In this document: positions 52,376 through 60,528 of the stretch, one piece after another | Layout of the letters: each line of letters begins with the position of its first letter | Position numbering within the stretch: the first letter of the stretch is position 1 | Assembly (NCBI RefSeq): GCF_018449775.1 | Contig: NZ_JAAVVB010000006.1 | Coordinates: forward strand, 62,001 to 126,000 | DNA length: 64,000 nucleotides | Source of the DNA: Mucilaginibacter sp. dw_454 | GTDB lineage: Bacteria; Bacteroidota; Bacteroidia; Sphingobacteriales; Sphingobacteriaceae | Reading direction: 5' to 3' | Position numbers and translations under genes: made by a program | The notes under the pieces: generated by a model | Told to the model about the DNA's origin: nothing | Databases searched by the model: none | The model's input: only the letters and a program-made list of their open reading frames with translations

Positions 52376-53080
52376 TTAAAGCTTCTTTTGGTCGATGAGG
52401 TCCATAAAGTATTTTCTGAATTTTTCACTGACGGGGATGCGCTGGTTGCCGATATAAATATGATTGTCTTCAATTTTATCCAGCTGGTCATAATTGATGA
52501 TATAGGAATGGTGTACCCGGACAAAAGGCAGTTTTAACTGGGCCTCCAGATCTTTCAGCCGACGGTATATCAGTAGTTTTTCGGTTACTGTAACTAAACT
52601 GACGTAGTCTTTTTCGCCGGCGAAAAACAAGATGTCAGCTAAGACTATCTTCCGGATAGTTTTACCCGATTTAACAAACAAGTAGGCTGGTGTTGCTTCG
52701 GCCCGGGGCAGGCTTTCGGGCTTTAGAAAATGTCTTTCTATTTTTTGTACGGCACCCAGGAAGCGTTTCAGGGTGATTGGTTTTAACAGGTAGTCGATGG
52801 TCGGAAAAACATAGCTTTCAAGCGCATATTCCGAATAAGCGGTCGTAAATACGATCTGGGTTCCGGCAGGCATTAGGCCAGCCAGTTCAATACCGCTTAA
52901 TTGCGGCATATTGATATCCAGAAAAATAAAATCCACCTGGTTTGTTTTTAAATAAGCTAAAGCCTCCAGTGCGTTATAACATTTGGTTTTCAGCGTCCAG
53001 GTGGTACTTTGACGGATCAGTAGCTCCAGCAAGTCAATGGCGTCCGGTTCATCGTCGATGATGATACAGCTTAAGTTCAT
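52376..53080 (-). CDS. LytTR-family response regulator
   Basis: A 234-residue regulator with receiver domain 1-120 (acidic pocket IIIDDEPDA, phospho-acceptor Asp55 in FIFLDINMPQ, Lys in YLLKPI) and a C-terminal LytTR DNA-binding domain (GKTIRKIVLADILFFAGEKD, FVRVHHSYIINYDQLDKI, IPVSEKFRKYF). The start at 53080 is chosen because it makes an ATGA overlap with the kinase stop; an ORF start at 53113 would overlap more and has no support. It should regulate promoters bound through LytTR direct repeats in response to its kinase. Confidence 0.92.
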   Translation of the reverse strand: MNLSCIIIDDEPDAIDLLELLIRQSTTWTLKTKCYNALEALAYLKTNQVDFIFLDINMPQLSGIELAGLMPAGTQIVFTTAYSEYALESYVFPTIDYLLKPITLKRFLGAVQKIERHFLKPESLPRAEATPAYLFVKSGKTIRKIVLADILFFAGEKDYVSLVTVTEKLLIYRRLKDLEAQLKLPFVRVHHSYIINYDQLDKIEDNHIYIGNQRIPVSEKFRKYFMDLIDQKKL

Positions 53081-54102
53081 AGCAGCGGTATTTTTAAAGA
53101 AGCGGTATAACAATCGGGTTGATCATTGATCTGCAATTCAAACCTGGAACCATAGAGCATTTGCAGTCGCTGAAGTAGATTGGCAATGCCGAATCCATGG
53201 TTTTTCGGGCCCGCCGCTGTCATGACTTTGCGATTGCTGGTACGGAACAACAGAAAGCCGTCTTTTTGGATGAGTGAAATGTTGACCGGGTTTTGCTTTT
53301 GCGACTTGTCAATACCGTGCTTGAAAATATTCTCGGTAAAGGTCATCAGCAGCATTGGCGGGATGCGAAGTTCGGGGTCGTATGCTTTTTCAAAATAGAT
53401 GAAGGCGCCGTGACGGATACGGATTTTCTCCAGTGCCATATAATTTTCGATAAAGGCCACTTCGCTAGCCAGCGGCACCACATCTTTGGGGCTTTCATCC
53501 ACAAAGTAACGCATGATGTCAGAAAGCCGCCCGATCAGCCCCGCAGAGGGCGGGTCTACTTTATAAACCCGGGAATAAATATTATTCAATGTATTGAACA
53601 GGAAATGCGGCTGTACTTGTGACTTTAATAAATTAAGCTCAGCCTGGCTTTTTTGCAACATGATTTCTTCGGCCTGTTGCTTGATCGTGAAGTAAGCGAT
53701 AGCGATGCGGAAAACCAGGCTCAAAACATAGATCAATACGCCTCCGGGAACATAACCCAATAGCGTAAGCGCCGTCGCCGGCGGTATTTTTAATCCTAAA
53801 AAATGTCGGTAAAGTGAAATGGAAGCATAACCCCTTAACATTCCCGTTACTACCAGAAAAATCACCACCGAAACAGTATAAGCGGCAACACGCTTTTTTT
53901 CATAAAGTAGCGGATAGAGCACCAGGATATTGCCATAGATAATTACCGCGTAAGAGGTAGCGTTAACCAGCGTATATATCAGCGATTTAGGCAGCCCGTC
54001 CATGGGTACCAGGGAAAAAAAGATCAGCAGCAAAACACTGATCCAGATTAACACCTGGAGCTGAATTAAATTGAATCTGAATTTTCCGAGCTGCATCAAC
54101 AT
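53077..54102 (-). CDS. LytS/YpdA-type sensor histidine kinase
   Basis: A 341-residue protein with four hydrophobic helices in the first 140 residues, a short coiled coil (QQAEEIMLQKSQAELNLLK), the His_kinase signature LKSQVQPHFLFNTLNNIYS with the phospho-acceptor His near 170, and an ATP-binding domain reduced to an N box (PPMLLMTFTENIFKHGIDKS) and a late Gly motif (HGFGIANLLQRLQMLYG). It overlaps its LytTR partner by 4 bp. In Bacteroidota such pairs often control adjacent outer-membrane receptor genes. Confidence 0.9.
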   Translation of the reverse strand: MLMQLGKFRFNLIQLQVLIWISVLLLIFFSLVPMDGLPKSLIYTLVNATSYAVIIYGNILVLYPLLYEKKRVAAYTVSVVIFLVVTGMLRGYASISLYRHFLGLKIPPATALTLLGYVPGGVLIYVLSLVFRIAIAYFTIKQQAEEIMLQKSQAELNLLKSQVQPHFLFNTLNNIYSRVYKVDPPSAGLIGRLSDIMRYFVDESPKDVVPLASEVAFIENYMALEKIRIRHGAFIYFEKAYDPELRIPPMLLMTFTENIFKHGIDKSQKQNPVNISLIQKDGFLLFRTSNRKVMTAAGPKNHGFGIANLLQRLQMLYGSRFELQINDQPDCYTASLKIPLL

Positions 54103-54316
54103 TTGTTAAAAATAACAATCTTTTTGGCCTTGTGCGAGCGCTTTAGACCGTTTGGCGCGGATTCCACGTCAATGCCGGGGAAATTCCGACGGTTGGCTAA
54201 AAAGGCACCTGTCGAATAATCCGGTGCCCTGGTTGGAAATTACGGTGATACAGTCGAAATGATTACCAGATCAGATCGATAACTCACAGCTTTGGCTATC
54301 ATCGAATTTTAAAATC

Positions 54317-54787
54317 ATGAAAAACTTTAAGCAATCCATTCTTGCAATTACCGCGCTTTTCTTTTTAAACGCCTGTAGCAAAAGCAGCCCGGGTACCAGC
54401 CCGGCAAACACGGGTCATAATGTTAAATTCACGATCACGGTGGCGGGTGGTGTTGCAGCCACCAACCGCGGCCTAATTGACCTGGTATTTAATGCAGCCG
54501 GGTCAAACAATAAAACCATCTGGACCATCAATAGCGTTCAGCAACAAAATGCCACGCTGCTTACGTTTGATGGAATCAGTTTCCCGGCAGGCGCAACAAC
54601 TACCTTTGTAATCCAATCTATCGCTCCGGTGCCTGATACACGGGTGCATTTGGATTTCGGTAATGCTGCGAATCTTCCTGCCTATACGATCAGTTACAAG
54701 GCTGAGATCGATGGAAAAGTGCAAAATGATGATGAAAACATCGTCATCAACGGAACGACTAGTTATGAGCATGACTACAGCTATTAG
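54317..54787 (+). CDS. Small lipoprotein upstream of a TonB-type receptor
   Basis: A 156-residue protein with a lipobox signal peptide (FFLNACSKS) and a beta-rich mature domain with many Thr/Ala/Asn residues. No family recognised. It is divergent from the LytS kinase (214 bp between starts) and its 3' end overlaps the start of the following receptor gene by 17-23 bp, so the two are translationally coupled. It may be a surface or periplasmic partner of that receptor. Confidence 0.65.
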   Translation: MKNFKQSILAITALFFLNACSKSSPGTSPANTGHNVKFTITVAGGVAATNRGLIDLVFNAAGSNNKTIWTINSVQQQNATLLTFDGISFPAGATTTFVIQSIAPVPDTRVHLDFGNAANLPAYTISYKAEIDGKVQNDDENIVINGTTSYEHDYSY

Positions 54788-57227
54788 GATAAAGACTCTG
54801 TTTTTATTCCTGCTTTTGGCCCTTGCCGGCAGCGTCTGCGCCCAAAATAACGGCAGAATAGGAGGTAGCGTAAAAGATGCTCGAAATCATGAGGCCATAC
54901 CCTTTGCAACCGTGGCCTTAACCGGCACAACCTCTAAAGCTGCGCAAACTGATATTAACGGCAATTTTGTATTAAATGAATTACCAACCGGTAACTATAC
55001 TTTACAGGTGCGATTTGTTGGCTATGATTCGGTGAGTAAAGTAAATATTGTTCTTAAAGATAGTACCCTATTGGATTTGGGTGTTTTAGAAATGAGCGTG
55101 TCCAAAAACAAGGTCTTGAACGAGATTATAGTTAACGCCAGGAAACCAACACTGCAAAATGCAGATGGGAAAAAGATATTCTCAGTGAATCAAAGTTTGG
55201 TGAGCCAGGGAGGTACTGCGGCAGACCTTTTACAAAATGTGCCAACGCTCCAAATTGATATCAACGGAAATGTAAGCTTAAGAGGCTCAACAGGTGTGAA
55301 AGTATTGGTAGATGGCAAACCATCACTGATAGCGGGTGGCGATGTAACTCAAATCCTGCAATCCATTCCCGCCAGTTCAATTGAATCGGTTGAGGTGATT
55401 GCCAATCCGTCCGCTAAATATGATGCAGCCGGGCAAGGGATTATTAATATTGTGCTCAAGAAGAATAATAAGGCCGGGTTTAACGGATCGGGGACGCTTT
55501 CCGGCGGCACGCACAATAATTACAATGGCAGCGGCGCATTAAGTTACCAGACCAGTAAGATCAACCTTTACAGCAATTACAGTATTCGCGATGGGATTAC
55601 CTATAGTAATGGCCATCAATACTTAACGTTTTTGCAGCCCACCAGTTCAACCGTTTTTTCCAATGAGCTGTTTCCCTCAACCACCAGGACAAAAGCGCAA
55701 AATCTAAAAGCAGGTCTGGATTATTTCTTATCGCCTAAAAGCACACTGAGCATCTCCGGTAACCTTAATCTGCGCAACACCCATCGTGATGAACTTTTAG
55801 ATATAGACAACCTGGACGCAAATCGCGTTCCTGTTCAAACCAGCACACAAAACAACACGAGCAACAGCAACGGCAAGAGTTATGAATTAGACTTTGATTA
55901 TAGCCAGCACTTTAAAAAACATAAGGAGGAACTGACTTTTAATTTCGCCTATTCCCACAGCGATTCAAGGAACTTACAAGTTTACGACAACCATACAATA
56001 ACAGACCCTTTAGAGAGTGATTTGCACAACGCGGGTAGCAATTTCAATATCCAAACGGACTATGTATTACCGATAGGAAAAAGCGGGCAATTTGGCGCAG
56101 GCTATCATGGTCAGATCAGCAAAGGCAACAATAATCAATATGCTTATGATTTAGGTATTTCGGGTTCTGCGGCACTATACTTACCTTTTACAGATCTGTT
56201 TAGCAGTCATAACCAAATTCATTCGATTTATGTAAACTACAAAGATCAGATTGGCGATTTTTGCTATGAGTTAGGGTTGCGGGGAGAAGACGCCCGTTTA
56301 GATGCCACTTTTTTAGGATATCAGCCCATAAGTGTAATCCCGCTAATCCCGTTTGCATCCTACACCACACCTATTCAAGTACCTAGCAAAGGGCTGTATC
56401 CTTCAGTTTTTTTAACGCAAAAGTTAGCTGACCAGCAGCAATTGCTGTTTAGCTTCACCAGCAGGGCAACCAGGCCGACCGCTCGTGAGCTTAATCCTTC
56501 CACCGATTTTTCTGACCCGACCAATTACGAGGTCGGTAATCCTAACCTGATACCTGAAAGTATTAATTCATTGGAATTGGGCTATAATAAAATCTGGCAG
56601 AACGTGACCTTTACGTCGAGCCTGTATTACAGCAGGCTGAACAATGTGATCAAACACGTGCAAAGTGATCCGGTTAACGATATGACGATTACCAGGGCTG
56701 AAAACTTAAAGCGTTCGACGACTACAGGGCTGGAGCTGATCGGGCACTTTGATTTGATCAAAGCCTGGGATTTGACAGCCAATGCCAACCTGTTTGAACG
56801 ACAGAATGATGCTGCGCCGCAGTACGGTATCGCGGCCAATAGCGGGCTGAGCTGGAATGCGAACATTACTAACAATATTGCTTTAGCAAAAAGCCTGGCC
56901 ATACAATTCCGCGCCGATTACCGTGCCGCCGACCAAATCATCCAGGACCATGACCGCGCTGCCGTTGGGCTGGATGCCGGTGCGCGTTACGATTTCCCCG
57001 GGAATAAAGCTACATTAAGCTTCAATAGCATCGATATTTTTAACAGCCGCAAATGGGCCTTTTTACGGACAAGCGATGCTTTGTTACTGGACTTTGAGCG
57101 AAGGACGATAGGTTCCAGAGCAACGCTGAGTTTTACCTACCGGTTTGGGAAGAGCCTCGGGACGGCTAAACCGGCAAAGAAAAAAGAGGATAATCCTGAT
57201 AAACGGATCGATGACCAATCTTCTTAA
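54765..57227 (+). CDS. TonB-dependent-receptor-like outer-membrane beta-barrel protein
   Basis: About 820 residues from the ATG at 54765 (or 54771, MTTAIRIKTLFLFLLLALAG, which begins the signal peptide directly); a longer upstream extension has no signal peptide and is rejected. A carboxypeptidase-regulatory-like domain (GSVKDARNHEAIPFATVALT) and plug (LLQNVPTLQIDINGNVSLRG, VKVLVDGKPSLIAGGD, VEVIANPSAKYDAAGQGIIN) precede a barrel of the OMP_b-brl_3 type. It is a paralogue in architecture of the receptor at 48157, on the other side of the sigma-factor/LytSR block. The charged C-terminal tail (KKKEDNPDKRIDDQSS) is unusual for a barrel end. Confidence 0.87.
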   Translation: MSMTTAIRIKTLFLFLLLALAGSVCAQNNGRIGGSVKDARNHEAIPFATVALTGTTSKAAQTDINGNFVLNELPTGNYTLQVRFVGYDSVSKVNIVLKDSTLLDLGVLEMSVSKNKVLNEIIVNARKPTLQNADGKKIFSVNQSLVSQGGTAADLLQNVPTLQIDINGNVSLRGSTGVKVLVDGKPSLIAGGDVTQILQSIPASSIESVEVIANPSAKYDAAGQGIINIVLKKNNKAGFNGSGTLSGGTHNNYNGSGALSYQTSKINLYSNYSIRDGITYSNGHQYLTFLQPTSSTVFSNELFPSTTRTKAQNLKAGLDYFLSPKSTLSISGNLNLRNTHRDELLDIDNLDANRVPVQTSTQNNTSNSNGKSYELDFDYSQHFKKHKEELTFNFAYSHSDSRNLQVYDNHTITDPLESDLHNAGSNFNIQTDYVLPIGKSGQFGAGYHGQISKGNNNQYAYDLGISGSAALYLPFTDLFSSHNQIHSIYVNYKDQIGDFCYELGLRGEDARLDATFLGYQPISVIPLIPFASYTTPIQVPSKGLYPSVFLTQKLADQQQLLFSFTSRATRPTARELNPSTDFSDPTNYEVGNPNLIPESINSLELGYNKIWQNVTFTSSLYYSRLNNVIKHVQSDPVNDMTITRAENLKRSTTTGLELIGHFDLIKAWDLTANANLFERQNDAAPQYGIAANSGLSWNANITNNIALAKSLAIQFRADYRAADQIIQDHDRAAVGLDAGARYDFPGNKATLSFNSIDIFNSRKWAFLRTSDALLLDFERRTIGSRATLSFTYRFGKSLGTAKPAKKKEDNPDKRIDDQSS

Positions 57228-57275
57228 TATTCCTTCATCAGTCTCAGTTAATTACAGTAATCAGGCGGAGATGAA

Positions 57276-57341
57276 GGGAACCCATTAGAACACCTTCAAG
57301 AAATCTTAAGAATTATTCGTGAAATATATAAGAGTAAATAA
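57276..57341 (+). repeat. Short coding relic, copy 1
   Basis: After an in-frame stop, the plus strand reads GNPLEHLQEILRIIREIYK to a stop at 57339-57341. A related peptide end (GNLLEHLDGILDVIKEILNN) is found at 59080-59145. The two share GGGAAnCnATTAGAACAC at the DNA level and flank the EamA/Lrp pair. Confidence 0.35.
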
Positions 57342-57368
57342 CCCTGTTACCCATACTTGAATTTTAGT

Positions 57369-58301
57369 CTACTTCTCTTTACGATATTTATTTAGGTTGA
57401 TGAGTAGCACACTGCCCAAAATGATCACCAGGCCACCTACTTGTAAAAGGGTAATACTTTCATGAGCAAATAGTACTCCGAGTATAACAGCTATAACCGG
57501 GTTTACATAAGCATAAGTACTTACCTGCGTTGCCGGGCGAACCTGTAAAAGCCATACATAGGCGCTAAACGCAGCTATGGAACCAAAAATTATCAGGTAA
57601 AGTAATGCAAGCCAGCTATGGGTTGGGATGTGCTGCCATTGCAGATCTTGCACTTCGTGGGTTAAAAAGCTCGACGGTAAAAATATCAAACCGGCGGCCA
57701 GCATTTGCCAGGCTGTATTTACAGATGCAGAGCCCTGGGTGTTGTTATATTTGGAATATAGAGATCCTGCTGCCCATGACATCGCTCCTATAAGTATCAG
57801 CAACATGCCGGGCAGTTTCGAAACCTCCGTTGAGGAATCAAACAAGCCACGTATTTGCTCGCTAAACAGTAGTACAACACCGGCAAAGCCTATAATTAAA
57901 CCAACAATGGTAGACGTACTTTTGAAATTTACACGCCAGTTTTGTTTATCAAACAATATAAACCATATTGGGGCCGATGACACCATAATAGCTACCATAG
58001 CGCTGGGGAGTGTTTGCTCAACCCAGATTACAGTACCGGTACCTATTACCAGAAGTAAAAACCCGGTAACAGCGGCATGGATAATATTGCGTTTTATAAA
58101 AATCTGTTCACCTTTAATTTTACACCAGGTTAATAGCAAAAAGCCGGCGGTAAAAAAGCGAAGGGCACCTAACAGCAATGGTGGAAACCCATCAACAGCC
58201 ATCTTTATAAAAAAGTACGTCGATCCCCAAACAACATAAACTGTTGCAAAAGCGATGATAAGCATTAATGGTGATGCGGATTTTGGAGGGGTTAAGGCCA
58301 T
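57369..58301 (-). CDS. EamA/DMT-family permease (YedA-like)
   Basis: A 310-residue inner-membrane protein with ten hydrophobic helices and the two EamA repeats; VVWGSTYFFIKMAVDGFPPLLLG is the characteristic start of the YedA/RhaT-like exporters, and repeat two contains GAMSWAAGSLYSK. Members export amino acids or other metabolites. The gene starts 8 bp after the Lrp regulator stop, so the two form an operon, suggesting Lrp-controlled amino acid export. Confidence 0.88.
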   Translation of the reverse strand: MALTPPKSASPLMLIIAFATVYVVWGSTYFFIKMAVDGFPPLLLGALRFFTAGFLLLTWCKIKGEQIFIKRNIIHAAVTGFLLLVIGTGTVIWVEQTLPSAMVAIMVSSAPIWFILFDKQNWRVNFKSTSTIVGLIIGFAGVVLLFSEQIRGLFDSSTEVSKLPGMLLILIGAMSWAAGSLYSKYNNTQGSASVNTAWQMLAAGLIFLPSSFLTHEVQDLQWQHIPTHSWLALLYLIIFGSIAAFSAYVWLLQVRPATQVSTYAYVNPVIAVILGVLFAHESITLLQVGGLVIILGSVLLINLNKYRKEK

Positions 58302-58309
58302 GGTGATAC

Positions 58310-58789
58310 CTATTTTTCGGGTATGACTAATTGTTGTCCTTCCTTAACCGTTTCCAGTACTATGGTAGTTCTGGTACTAATAATGTTAGGTATTTTGGCA
58401 AATTGATTATGCATGATACTCATTAGTGAAGCAGAGTCATAGGTGCGTATTTTTACCAAATAGCAATCGTCGCCGGCTACATGATGTACTTCCTGTACTT
58501 CGGGTATCTTGGCCAGTTCCAGCGTTGCTGTATTATAGCCTGGTCCACCAGATGCCTTCATAAATACAAAAGCCAGTAATTTTTGCTGTAAAGCAACCGG
58601 GTTAATACGGGTTGTATATTGCTGGATCACGTTTTTTTGCTCCAGTTTTTTCACACGCTCCAACACACCTGATGGCGCCATGCCAAGCTCACGGGCCATG
58701 TCGGCATTTGATATCCGGGCGTTTTCCTGCATCAGGCGTAAAATGTGGAAGTCGGTTTTATCCAGATTGATTTCTATTTCGCTTATCAT
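58310..58789 (-). CDS. Lrp/AsnC-family transcriptional regulator
   Basis: A 159-residue regulator: N-terminal helix-turn-helix (LDKTDFHILRLMQENARISNA, MAPSGVLERVKKLE) and a C-terminal RAM/AsnC ligand-binding domain (VHHVAGDDCYLVKIRTYD). It is divergent from nothing and leads the EamA exporter gene. A perfect 20-bp palindrome and a partial second site lie just upstream of its start codon, so autoregulation is likely. Confidence 0.92.
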   Translation of the reverse strand: MISEIEINLDKTDFHILRLMQENARISNADMARELGMAPSGVLERVKKLEQKNVIQQYTTRINPVALQQKLLAFVFMKASGGPGYNTATLELAKIPEVQEVHHVAGDDCYLVKIRTYDSASLMSIMHNQFAKIPNIISTRTTIVLETVKEGQQLVIPEK

Positions 58790-58802
58790 TCTGCAATATT
58801 AT

Positions 58803-58862
58803 GAATTTAATGAATTAAATTCAGTAAAATTATTTAAAAATGAATTTAATTCTACAAAGGTA
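58803..58862 (-). promoter_or_regulatory. Lrp-type operator and -7 box
   Basis: GAATTTAATGAATTAAATTC (58803-58822) is a perfect palindrome; GAATTTAATTC (58842-58852) is a shorter related site. CAAAGGTA at 58855-58862 is TACCTTTG on the minus strand, an exact TAnnTTTG -7 box, giving a leader of about 60 nt that contains both palindromes. No -33 CAAA is evident at the proper distance. Confidence 0.55.
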
Positions 58863-59079
58863 TTTAAACATATAACTGTTAAAAAAATAAAGTGCTATTA
58901 GAAATAAGATATTTTTCATGACTGTATTAATCGCAAGGTTGTGCTAAATAAAATTAAGAAACAGGTTGAAGGTGCAATAACAGATCACAAGAATTTGAAG
59001 TAAGTTGCATTACTTACCCTATGTTAAGTCCGGGCAACCCTTTGGTATTTCTTCCAAAATTCCTTACTGCGGGGTGAAC
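58863..59079. other. Intergenic, upstream of Lrp gene
   Basis: AT-rich spacer with no gene. It probably contains the 5' boundary of the Lrp promoter; nothing else stands out. Confidence 0.4.
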
Positions 59080-59145
59080 GGGAATCTATTAGAACACTTA
59101 GATGGTATTTTGGATGTAATTAAAGAAATCTTGAATAATAATTAA
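59080..59145 (+). repeat. Short coding relic, copy 2
   Basis: The plus strand encodes VNGNLLEHLDGILDVIKEIL ending at a stop (59143-59145) that overlaps the stop of the minus-strand FRG gene. It matches the relic at 57276-57341 in peptide and DNA. The parent family is not recognised. Confidence 0.35.
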
Positions 59146-59912
59146 ATCCTTGTTTCCTGGGACCAATTTTGCAAATGGGATGTTTTATTTATAAACTGTG
59201 AAATCCCTGCCATATCAGGGAAAACAGAAAACTCATCGATACTCGCTAATGATAAAAACTCTTTTGCTGAACTAATTGCTTCGTCAGGTAAAGTCACTTT
59301 TCGCATATTCTCATTAAGTTTGTAGTATAATATATCATGATAAACTATGTCATTATGAACCGTAAATGTTCCCCGTTGTGCTGAAATCCTATCATTTTTG
59401 AAAATGGGTTCGATTGCAATTGGTGCAGTTGCTTTAAAAGGTTTTTTATTCCAATATATTCCAGAATATGAGAATTCTGCTTCATCGTATGGCAATTTAT
59501 ATATCTTGTTTATGCCACTCTGTTTGTTAAGTTCTAATGGATTTAATAAATACATTGCTGCACCCTCCTTGTGCTTCCGACGAAATGAATTTGCTGCGAA
59601 GAAAAGGGCAATTCCAAAATTTTCTGTCCAATCCAACAACCTCGTAGGAATATTATAATGTTGCATATCAAATAGCGTTTCCCATTCACTTTCTTTAGTG
59701 TGAAATATTTTGTCTGCAAATCTCCTGAATTTATGAAAAGACGATTGTTCAATTGATAATCCATTTTCATATCTCATAATGCTTGGAAATAAATACTTAC
59801 TCCCATCTTGCTCACCTCTATACCAGATTATATCAGGGTTTCCCAGTTCTTCCTTAGCTGTTTTAATATTTAATAAAAAATCAAACCAGGGCTTTGATGA
59901 TAATAATGTCAT
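59142..59912 (-). CDS. FRG-domain protein
   Basis: A 256-residue protein with the FRG (Phe-Arg-Gly-type) signature: IIWYRGEQDGSKYLFPSIMR near residue 30, then MQHYNIPTRLLDWTENFGIA near 85-105 and ALFFAANSF. FRG proteins occur widely as standalone accessory genes and as domains in toxin or defence loci; biochemical role is poorly defined, though the RG and LLDWT motifs are probably functional. No signal peptide. It is monocistronic, with a near-consensus -7 box (TATACTTTG, minus strand, about 59944-59952) upstream. No partner gene is adjacent. Confidence 0.85.
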   Translation of the reverse strand: MTLLSSKPWFDFLLNIKTAKEELGNPDIIWYRGEQDGSKYLFPSIMRYENGLSIEQSSFHKFRRFADKIFHTKESEWETLFDMQHYNIPTRLLDWTENFGIALFFAANSFRRKHKEGAAMYLLNPLELNKQSGINKIYKLPYDEAEFSYSGIYWNKKPFKATAPIAIEPIFKNDRISAQRGTFTVHNDIVYHDILYYKLNENMRKVTLPDEAISSAKEFLSLASIDEFSVFPDMAGISQFINKTSHLQNWSQETRI

Positions 59913-60087
59913 ATAATGTGAATTACTTTAGATATTAAATATAGCAAAGTATAGCTACTTAAATACGTTAGTAAAAAAGTTATTGTGACTGGATGGTTTT
60001 GGAAAGTAAAGCCATAGGATCCATTGTTTGATCCTTTTTGCTGATGACCATTAGGATTTGATCATAGTGCTTAAAAAAATCTAATAA

Positions 60088-60122
60088 AAAAGCACAGTAA
60101 TATTGAGTACTACTGTGCTTTT
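60088..60122 (-). terminator. Terminator of tRNA-Ser
   Basis: AAAAGCACAGTA (60088-60099) and TACTGTGCTTTT (60111-60122) form a 12-bp stem with an 11-nt loop directly after the tRNA 3' end, with further T's on the minus strand. Confidence 0.85.
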
Positions 60123-60123
60123 C

Positions 60124-60214
60124 TGGCGGAGAGGGAGGGGTTCGAACCCTCGATACACTTTTGGCGTATACACACTTTCCAGGCGTGCTCTTTCGACCAC
60201 TCAGACACCTCTCC
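60124..60214 (-). tRNA. tRNA-Ser (anticodon GGA)
   Basis: On the minus strand, a 91-nt class II tRNA with acceptor GGAGAGG/CCTCTCC, encoded CCA (60124-60126), a T-arm with GGTTCGAACC, a long variable arm (TACGCC... region) and an anticodon loop CTGGAAA, giving GGA (reads UCC/UCU serine codons). Confidence 0.95.
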
Positions 60215-60528
60215 GTATTTTTCATTAGCAACCTCTGGCCACTAATTCAAAGTCCGCAAAGATAGAATAATCTGCATCGCAGCGCATAAAAAAAGCGAAG
60301 TGCCTGTTAAACACTCCGCTTTTACAAAAAATAACCAAAAACTATAATACCATTTAGTTACGATATCGCTGTAACGTCCATGTATATCATTATAGATGGA
60401 ATTGAGCGGCATTGGTTTAATTGCGGTCAAAATTTATGTGGGTATTCATGCAGATAAATTTTTTTAGCTTATGTTTGTTACCGTTGGCCAAACAGGCAGT
60501 TTGGTCCGTAAAAAGCCTGTGAATTTTA
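60215..60528. other. Intergenic region between tRNA-Ser and polyprenyl synthase
   Basis: 314 bp without a gene. It contains the hairpin at 60291-60323; I found no convincing TAnnTTTG promoter for either neighbour. Confidence 0.4.
60291..60323. terminator. Bidirectional hairpin
   Basis: AAAAGCGAAGTG (60291-60302) pairs with CACTCCGCTTTT (60312-60323) with one A/C mismatch; A-run on the left and T-run on the right allow termination in both directions. No coding gene reads into it, so it may be a relic or end a small RNA. Confidence 0.55.

Noticed and set aside
54663..54764. N-terminal extension of the second receptor
   Set aside because: It overlaps the upstream lipoprotein gene and would place the signal peptide internally; starts at 54765 or 54771 are better.
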